Source: Favolaschia claudopus (lineage: Eukaryota > Basidiomycota > Agaricomycetes > Agaricales > Mycenaceae). From it: 64,000 nucleotides of DNA. Both the position numbers and the translations under genes were made by a program. The notes below the pieces were generated by a model. That model had not been told where the DNA came from. It worked only from the letters and a program-made list of their open reading frames with translations, and did no database searches. Of the stretch, positions 56,601 through 64,000 are shown piece by piece. The DNA is taken from positions 186,001-250,000 of the forward strand of contig JAWWNJ010000147.1 in assembly GCA_037176885.1 (NCBI GenBank), in the 5' to 3' direction. The first letter of the stretch is position 1. Every line of letters starts with the position of its first letter.

Positions 56601-58963
56601 TAGGCAAAGGATGGCGTCGCCCTCAGCGGTCTTGATTTCGCGCGAGACGCTAATACGAGTGGAGGATGATGGAGCTGCCCGCTGCAGCGGGGTAGCTGTC
56701 GGGTCGACACTACCCGATACTGTCCTCCTTTGCGCTCCCTGTCGTTTCCCTCGACACCCTCGTCGTCATCCGTGCCTGGGCTCCGGCTTGTCGTCTCCAC
56801 CAGCATATGTATCATGCATACAAGCCGCACCGACGGATGCTGCTTACGCTCGTGCCGTCTCTCTTCCACGGGATGCGTTTGCAGCGTCGGTGAAGTGTCC
56901 TCATCTGGCCCACATGTCGGTGTCCTCTGCACGCATATAGCAGGCCGCGGGTGAGCTTCCGTGACCGCTGAGAGGCTAGCGTTGGTACATAGACGGGGCG
57001 CTTTCGCCCACCAGAGGACACCATCTCATGCAGCTACCCATTGGCTCCGCGCCGCATCCACCGCACCTCTTCACCCGGACGATATCCTCTCGGCTCTCCT
57101 CCTCGTCCATCGCTACGTCCGGATAGACAGCGATATAGTGTCACCTTGACTGTCCATCTGCGAATGGATCTTGAATCGAGTCTCGACTGCTCTACATAGG
57201 CTCCGGGGCTTCCAAAAACCGATGAATGAAATGTGATCTGGTCGAGGGAAGGGAGGGTGGGGTGGACATGGAAACGACAGGTCGTGGTGGAGACGCTAGG
57301 AGGGATGACGGTGAAAGTGAAGATGAAGGTGTCCGTGGGGCGCCTTCCTCTCTTCCAGGACTCTCAGATCTCGCACATCGTGGGAGGATTCGTCGATAGG
57401 TGCAAATGGACACGACACGGATTGGGTTTTCGTTAGCAAGGGCGTGAGAGGCGGGTGGTATATCGGAGAGATAAACCCCGGGGAGGAGTGACTCAGAGTG
57501 AGCGGAGGTGACTGGGTACATGGTACGTACTTGACTTGTGCATTTTCGTTATGTTCCTACCCCGTTTTCACCGTTTCCGTGGGCGTTCCTGCCGTCTCGT
57601 TAGCTACAGCCTTTTTCATTCTCTTTGCTTCACTCGCTCCAGTATAGTGCTGACATGTTGTCACAGACACGTATATTCCTCCCCCGAGGGTAGTATGGAT
57701 GTGAACGAGTCATCCTCCTCGCACGTCGTTGTCGTTGACGTCGACCGGGCTTCGCTCGAGAGTCGATGAGGAGGCGTCTGCCTTTGGCAATGTCTCCTTC
57801 CTCCATTTGGCATCTCCTCGCTTTGGCGGGCATGATTTGTCTTAAGACGTCGAGACCGCTCGTCTTTGCTGGCTCCTTTTGTGCGCTGAGCTTCCGCGAC
57901 GGGAGGAGGTGGAGGAAAAGACCGACCCGGGCAGGTGGCGAAGCTTTCAAGATGACGAGCTCGGTTATGAGAGAGGAATCACCGATCCCCCAAGATTTAT
58001 AAACACTGATCCCCGAAGATTTATCCATATTCTTACATTCCAACGGAAGATGTCAGCGAAGGAGGCATCAGGGTCGGTGCCGCCATGGACACTCATACAC
58101 CTATGTCACATCGACCTTCTGCTTCTCCCCGTGCCCTCTGTCCCGTTTTCTAGGTATTCTCCACCCCTTTGTATACGGACTGCCTTGCCGGCCCTCACAT
58201 ACATCTCATACTCCGCACCCTTATGCTTGCGTACTCCTCAATTCTTGTGTTTACTCATTCCCAGTGTACTATCAATCGCCCCCTTCGCTTACGTTTAGAT
58301 TCCGGGGCTCCTTCCCAAGTTTTTGTCTCTCTACGCTTTGTCGTCCCAAAAAGGAAGTCTCCGCTTTTTTGCTTTGGTCCTGTTTGTTGTTACCTTGAGC
58401 TACAACCACCTCGTTTGTCGTCTCCCGGTCTTCTGCCCCTTATGCTCCAATGCAACTTCCATGTTAATCCCATCTTATCGCTTCAATGACGAATCTCTGT
58501 CAGTCAGAACAATCCTGGATTACAAACCTCGCTGTCCAGTGGACCACAGGCCGCGTCACCGAGGCAATATCCGCCCTTATCCGCCGTGAGGCCTATAGGA
58601 GTTCGTCCTCTCCCCCGCTTCGGCGCTCACCCCGCCCCGATCTGGCTCGCATGTCTGAATTCATGCGCGATTTAGGGTGTATCTGGATCTGAGTCTGCCA
58701 ATGACGCATCGATTTTTCTCCTCCAGGTTTCGGATCACCGGTGAAGGACCAAAAAGCGAAAATTGGTCTCACACTATTAGTATTACTCAAGAGACGGGTC
58801 CATAGCCGCCTTGTCCGCGTGCGTTTGTCAATGGTCCATTGGTTTGTCAGGTCTTTGTCTTGATCCTCCATCAATTTTCTTACTCATGTTACGGAAAAGG
58901 CGTGATATATAAGTTGTGTCCAGGAAGCACATACCTCAGTCTAATCGATAACCAGCTCTACAT

Positions 58964-60478
58964 ATGTCTTCCCCTCAATTTTCGTTCGCCACAACCGCTG
59001 AAGAGGTCGCTACCGCGTTCTCGAATGAGATCAAAGGCAAAAACGGTGTGTCATTAACCTCAATCTCTCTTGAACTCTGAATTTGACAAAACCTACATCC
59101 AGTTCTCATCACCGGCACTTCGCTCAACGGTATCGGGTTCGAAACCGCGCGGGCAATCGCCAAGCACGCCAACTTGGTCGTCGTCACCGGATACAATGAA
59201 TCGAGGTGCGTGTTGTTCCCTATTTCGAAGTACGCAGTCGTCATGTTGATTCAAAATTGGCAAGATTGAAGGCAACCGAAGATGCTCTAAAGAAAGAAAA
59301 CTCATCAGCCAACATCCGTCGCCTCGTTCTCGATCTTTCTTCCCTCGCCGCCGTTCGAAAAGCCGCAGCGGAAGTCAACACCTATTCAGAACCCATTCAT
59401 GTACGCGCGCAATCCGTCTCATTGTTTCGTTATCCGCAAATAGCTCATTCCACTCCCACTTCCACTGCATTCATAATATAGGTCCTCATCCACAACGCCG
59501 CCGCAGCCATCGGCCCACTAAACCTAACCCCAGACAACCTCGACGCGCAACTCGCCACCGCGCACATCGGGCCCTTCCTCTTCACCAAGCTCATCTCGCC
59601 CAAGCTTCTCGCTGCTTCAAGTTCTAATACATCAGGCACATCCCCGGGCTATGTCCCCCGGGTCGTCTGGGTCTCCAGTGGCGCCCACGCGTTCGCCACC
59701 GGCATTGATTACGACGCACTGCGTAAGCCGAATAAAGAGGGATATCAGCCGATGGTGGCGTATGCGCAGGCGAAGAGCGCGAATGTTCTCATGGGCATTG
59801 AGATATCGAAGCGTTCTGGGGGGCGGGTTAATGGGTATAGTCTCCATCCTGGCGGTGCGTTCAAATTCGCTGTGTCCGTGATCGTGAATGCGTTTGGTTG
59901 AATATAATCTCAACTTTTTTTTTTTCAATCGATGAAACAGTGATCTACACGAATATGAACCAGAAGCCCGAGTCGATTGCGGAGATGCAGGCTATCGGTA
60001 AGTGAGATTGCTCTGCATATATATACGATATTATTTGAATGGTATTCACTCATTTATTTGTTGCAGGTATCTTGGACGCCGATGGGAAACCCAGCACGGA
60101 GAAGTTTGAGTGGAAGACTATACCGCAGGGCGCTGCTACGTATGTCTCTCGTCTCATCCTTTACATCCTTCAAATCCATCTCACGATCTTTTTACTTTCT
60201 CGAACTATGCAGCACCGTCGCAGCTGCTTTCGACCCCAGTCTGAACGGTGCGTGATTTCATTCTCCTCTTTCTTCATCCCACTCCTGCGGTTGATAAGTT
60301 CTTATTCAAACTCATTGATTCCTTTAATTTGTTCTGTATTATAGCAAGCCCAGGGGCATACCTCGACGACGCTACCATCGCCAACGATAAAGTCGGTGCG
60401 CACTGCTTGGATGCGGAGAACGCGAAGAAGTTGTGGGAGGTGACGGAGGAGATTGTTGGGGAGACGTTTGCGTTTTGA
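58964..60478 (+). CDS. SDR-family oxidoreductase, paralogue 4 of 4
   Basis: It has eight exons on the shared plan. Motifs: VLITGTSLNGIGFETARAIA, LIHNAAAAIGPLNLTPDN, VVWVSSGAHAFA (catalytic Ser) and YAQAKSANVLMGIEI (Tyr and Lys). It differs from the others by a longer loop before the catalytic strand (SSSNTSGTSPGYVP) and by a last exon starting ASPGAYLDDATIAND instead of DVPGAYLND. The C-terminus KKLWEVTEEIVGETFAF is typical. TATATAAG lies about 50 bases before the ATG. It is closest to paralogue 1 in the N-terminal half, by eye. Confidence 0.87.
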
Positions 60479-60966
60479 ATTGATTGGAGAGATAGATGAT
60501 AGATGAGAGTTGGTAGATGGGTTGAAGGTTGAGCGAGCCTGTATATGTATAAAAATTACAGCGATAATCAGAAACCCATTTCTTTCATATTGTGAGTTCA
60601 ACGAAGGGTTTGCAACTCCTTCGGAATCGTTGTCTCCGCTTACCATGTACTGAATAGATTGTGTCCAGATTCACACAAAAGAGCTCGCGAAAGAACAAGC
60701 CAGTAACCAGGTTGGTGTTGTTGTTAGATAGTTGAGTAATACGATGCGGTCGTACCTGAACTAAACAAACTCAGGACGGATGGTCATCGCATTTTCTAAA
60801 CGAATACTTGACCGCTAGAAGAAAACGAGCAAGCAAAGGAGGCAATAGTTGTAGCTCATGCTAATCTTCTGGGGTTTTTCTCCCAAACCAAACCATCACA
60901 AAACATCCTACACCGTGGAAGGGTCATACAGCAGGTAATACGTCGGATCTTGATGGAAACTTGAAT
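60479..60966. other. Convergent spacer, SDR 4 to hydrophobin-like gene
   Basis: Two genes end towards each other here. No gene is supported between them. Confidence 0.45.
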
Positions 60967-61391
60967 TCAATACGCAACGCAGTTGACCCCAACATTCCCA
61001 AAAAATGCCAGTGCCGTATGCACGACGATCTGGCACATGAGGGTGACTCCGGAGACGCTAGTGAGACCATGAGTTGGGTTATATAAAACCGGATTGCTGC
61101 TGTACGAACCAAATGGTTCCGACGGTACATTCAACCCCGGCAGCCAAATTGGGGTCTAGATTTACGCCCGCCCCCGCCAATTCGGGGGCAATCAAGACAT
61201 ACAAGAAGGGGGTGACCGGCGGATTGACGATGCTCGCGCAGCACACCTCAGTGGTGCGTTCAGCGAGCGAAGCGCCGTGAGCGACTTGAAGGGCCTGAGA
61301 GGCGGTCAATGAATCTCCGAATATGTGGCTGGTCAACGATGTGACTCACCGCGAGAGCGGAGGCGAGGAGAACGAAGGGTCTGAAGAACAT
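60967..61391 (-). CDS. Hydrophobin-like small secreted cysteine protein
   Basis: Three exons (61391-61350, 61294-61110, 61054-60967) join to 104 aa. The N-terminus FFRPFVLLASALAALQVAHG is a signal peptide. The mature part has the pattern CC near residue 32, a long hydrophobic stretch (PFLYVLIAPELAGAGVNL), then GVECTVGTIC, VTLMCQ and GVNCVAY: six cysteines instead of the eight (C-CC-C-C-CC-C) of a true class I hydrophobin. Spacing and hydrophobicity resemble hydrophobins, which coat hyphae at air-water interfaces. The second intron (55 bases) restores a Cys codon across the junction, which supports it. A TATAAA box lies about 70 bases upstream (61462-61457), fitting strong expression. The exact family is uncertain. 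Confidence 0.6.
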
Positions 61392-61937
61392 GTTTCTTGA
61401 ATTCGGTGCAAAGATAGGATCTCTTTGCATGAAAATTGAGAGTAAGATTCTCCTACTTTATACCATCAGATTCAATGTATTTCAAAGCGCATAGTTACGG
61501 CGGTTCAAGGCACAAGCCAGGAACGCTTGAATTTGGGGGGGCACGAATGAGCACAGTGGCGTCTTCCGAGACCGGCTCACGAGCCACCATGAAGGTCAAC
61601 TGATAAAACTTACTTCAAATCTCTTTGGAAAATCTGTAGGAGTTAGCATCTATGACGAGTGACGGACTCAACACACTGCGGGGATCACAGACCTGCTAAA
61701 AATGGTGAACGCGAGTCGGTATAGACGCTAACCCGGCAAGAAGCATAGGTACAACGTAAAGTCAATAATCATGGGTTTGAGTATGTATATCACGTTAAGC
61801 GCCACGATTGACGATGTAGTTTGTTGTAGATCGAATCGTAAAAGGCCAAATGAAAGGAATTTCTGCAAATGGAGCATGAAGGTTCCGTACTAATTCAAAC
61901 GGCCGATAGAGCTCACCTTCGCCGCCCAGATTCCCCA
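61392..61937. other. Spacer between hydrophobin-like gene and PRMT3
   Basis: It holds the hydrophobin-like promoter and the PRMT3 3' flank. No other gene is seen. Confidence 0.45.
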
Positions 61938-64000
61938 TTACCGAACCTTATACATCTGCACGACGGTATCACTAGTGGTTGTATCATCACCGTCACCTTC
62001 CGTCTCGTACTGAACCCGATAATGAATCTCCACATCTAACTCCCGCGAATTCGCCTGGCTTTTCACGCAGTGGAAATGGCCAGAGACAATCGAGCCTGTG
62101 ATTTATCCAATTGAGTTGAGTGCTGAAAGAAAAGATGCGAGCCATGACTGATGACTCACCCTCCTTCACGACAATTGGCTCTCTCAACAAGAAGAGCGTC
62201 TGCTTCCAATGGGTCGGCACACTCAGCGGGCCCGTGCTAAAACTCGTTATCTCAGGGCCGCCACCCGCGCCTAAGGCGAACCCTGAGCTAGTACGACGCT
62301 GCGGCGCCGGCCGCCCACCGACAGGCCATACCTCCGCGAGCACGGGGTCGCTCTCTCGAATTACCTTCACTTCCGTGCCTTCCGGCGCGGGCAGGCCGTC
62401 CGCTGCGAAGAAGGTGTCGAAGTAGAGGATGAAGGAGGTCACTTTGACGCGGCGGTCCGAGGTGGAGATGAGTTTGAAGGGGGAGTTGAAGTCGAGTTGT
62501 TTGGGGGTGATGGTGTTGAGGTGGAGGTCCTGTAAATGTGTGTCTTAAGACGATGTTTCGTGTGGAGAAGATCGCGAATGGAGACCTTGACAGCGTACGG
62601 CGTACTCAGAAGCGTATCGGGTCCAACGACATCCACGATGGCGTCGTCGTAAACATCGTGAGCCATGATCGACAGATCGAAGCCTGTAGTTTCGAGTTAC
62701 AACAGACCTTCAGCAGAAAATCAATAAACTCACCATAAACATCGTCCCAGAAATCCACCCTCTCCTTGAATATCTCCTTCGCATCACACAACGCCAACAT
62801 CATCTTCGACTGACTCGGCGCCATCACACCTCCAGGCTTCAAAAATCGATCTCGGGCCCTCAAGACCGAATCCAGCATCGACTCATACAACAACGCATAC
62901 CCCATCCACTCCGAGATGATCACGTCCACCTCTTTCACGTCATCAGGCAACACTATATCCTCCACCTTCCCTCGAATCACGGTGATAACATCGCCGAGAC
63001 CATTCTCATTGACGATTTTCTCTGCCTTTTCTGCGATATCGCTCGCATCCACCGCGAAGACGCGTTTGGCGCCGGATTTGGCAGCAAAGAGGGAGAGGAT
63101 GCCCGTGCCGCAGCCGACGTCGAGGACGATGGCGTCCCGGAAGAGGGCGGGATTTTTTAGGATAAAGTGTGCGTAGCTGGAGGTGCGCACTTTGTCTTGC
63201 AGCATCACTGCGTGGATGTCTGGGGAAAATGAGGAAACGGAATCCATTAAAATGGAAACGAGACGGAAAAGAAATCGTACCATTAGTTTCGTAGCTTTGA
63301 AAGTAATGCGAATCGTCGTCGCGCGAAGGCAACACGCTGCCACTTGGCTCACGCACGGCCGCAATCAAACTGGTGATGTCGAGCTGCTTGCTAACAAGAG
63401 CACGATAATCTACGAGATCTTGTTGGGCGGCAGCTAACCGCTTTTCGAGTGATCGAATGCGCTTGGCGGGGTCGGCCGCGTCGTCGTCAGAATCCGAATC
63501 GGACCACTGCGAACTTATTCGAACTGAGAAGACGTTCAGCGAAGTTCGGAAGAAAGAGTGAATGCGATATATTTACGGAGTAGTGGGTCTTCCTCCAAGC
63601 TCGGACGGAGATACTCGTCCGAAGAAAATAGTGCCTCAGTCCCCGTTAACGATTTGACGGCTTCGGGATCTGGATTCTGCACATTCATATCAGTAAATCC
63701 GTTGGAAAACGACAAAAAAATCATGGCACCGTCTTGCGGATGAAGTTGATCAGACGAATTCGCTGGTACGTGTCCAGAGCTAATCCACCGAAAGATATCA
63801 GACGAAAATTGACATTGATAGAGAATCACTCACACAGTTTCCGACAGAACTCGTCAAAATCAAGCCCATGCGTCTCTTTATCATACTCCAGCGCCTTTTC
63901 TACTGAGGACAGTTCTTTATCGTCAAATAACGATCGACAAGGTTTCTGCTCAGCCGAATCTGAGATCCAGTCATCCCAAGTCTCTTCCTCGTCGTTAGAG
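61938..64000 (-). CDS. Protein arginine N-methyltransferase 3 (PRMT3-type), 5' end outside window
   Basis: It transfers methyl groups from S-adenosylmethionine to arginines, classically of ribosomal protein S2 (uS5), in the cytosol. Seen from the right edge: an acidic start (DEEETWDDWISDSAEQ); the PRMT3 N-terminal finger region, here KPCRSLF then THGLDFDEFC; RLINFIRKTNPDPEAVKSL; a second acidic stretch WSDSDSDDDAADP; the helix RIRSLEKRLAAAQQDLVDYR; and the catalytic core. The core has SYAHFILKNP (motif before the SAM site), VLDVGCGTGILSLF (motif I), VIISEWMGYALLYESM (double-E loop) and VPTHWKQTLF (THW loop). The protein ends TVVQMYKVR at 61938. At least eight exons are present with short introns; the first exon or exons lie beyond 64000. 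Catalytic motifs are intact. The finger has only the first Cys of its CxxC pair. Confidence 0.9.

Larger units (their letters stand above)
52307..58963. other. 6.6-kb region without a supportable gene
   Basis: Many open frames occur, because the stretch 54-57.5 kb is GC-rich with strong purine/pyrimidine runs, but none shows a domain, a credible splice chain or biased codon use. Present are a 95-bp tandem duplication (53061-53255), the second dispersed repeat (53526-53607), and a short duplication GATCCCC(C/G)AAGATTTAT at about 57982-58023. TATATAAG at 58906-58913 is the TATA box of SDR gene 4. Confidence 0.5.

Noticed and set aside
1..64000. A complete biosynthetic gene cluster
   Set aside because: Only a halogenase and a monooxygenase are present near each other; no polyketide synthase, peptide synthetase, terpene cyclase or transporter is in view.

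Overview
This window is nuclear DNA of a mushroom-forming basidiomycete (Agaricomycetes). The evidence is dense genes with many short introns of about 45-60 bp, two microexons, F-box and RING families, a hydrophobin-like secreted protein, a fungal-type flavin-dependent halogenase, and a Helitron of the DUF6570/Helitron_like_N/Pif1 type. No virus of people, animals or crops and no toxin gene was seen. Exon models were read by eye. For 13 genes I added up the exon lengths; each total is a multiple of three.

Layout. 0-2.4 kb: two tandem minus-strand genes for a DUF7702-like membrane protein; the copy at the window edge is frameshifted. 3.2-5.05 kb: a salicylate-hydroxylase-like FAD monooxygenase (minus). 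5-8 kb: gene-poor, with a 382-bp hAT-type MITE. 8-10.1 kb: a 12-exon halogenase (plus). 10.4-12.0 kb: an unknown Ser/Pro-rich protein (minus). 12.3-13.0 kb: the first of two almost identical 722-bp Tc1/mariner-type MITEs.

14.5-30 kb is an accessory block. It opens with a broken Helitron Rep-helicase gene (14.5-21.8 kb) and a decayed reading region (21.8-23.3 kb). Three intact unknown or weakly recognised genes follow on the same strand: 441 aa with an OB-fold-like C-terminal part, 192 aa, and 333 aa. A small minisatellite lies at 27.2-27.7 kb and a satellite-like array of about 170-bp units at 30.6-32.3 kb. At 32.5-38.2 kb a 15-exon gene for an unrecognised 1,004-aa protein is divergent from a RING-finger gene whose third intron holds the second mariner MITE.

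38.5-61 kb is a family-expansion region. Four SDR oxidoreductase paralogues with the same intron plan (38.6, 47.9, 50.9 and 59.0 kb) are interleaved with three F-box/LRR-like genes and a secreted alpha/beta hydrolase. Between the third and fourth SDR lie about 6.6 kb without a supportable gene. The window closes with a hydrophobin-like small secreted protein and the 3' part of a PRMT3-type protein arginine methyltransferase that runs off the right edge.

The halogenase and the FAD monooxygenase may share a specialised-metabolism pathway, but no synthase is in view. The strongest candidates for something undescribed are the 1,004-aa/RING divergent pair with its symmetrical promoter elements, and the intact genes that follow the dead Helitron.
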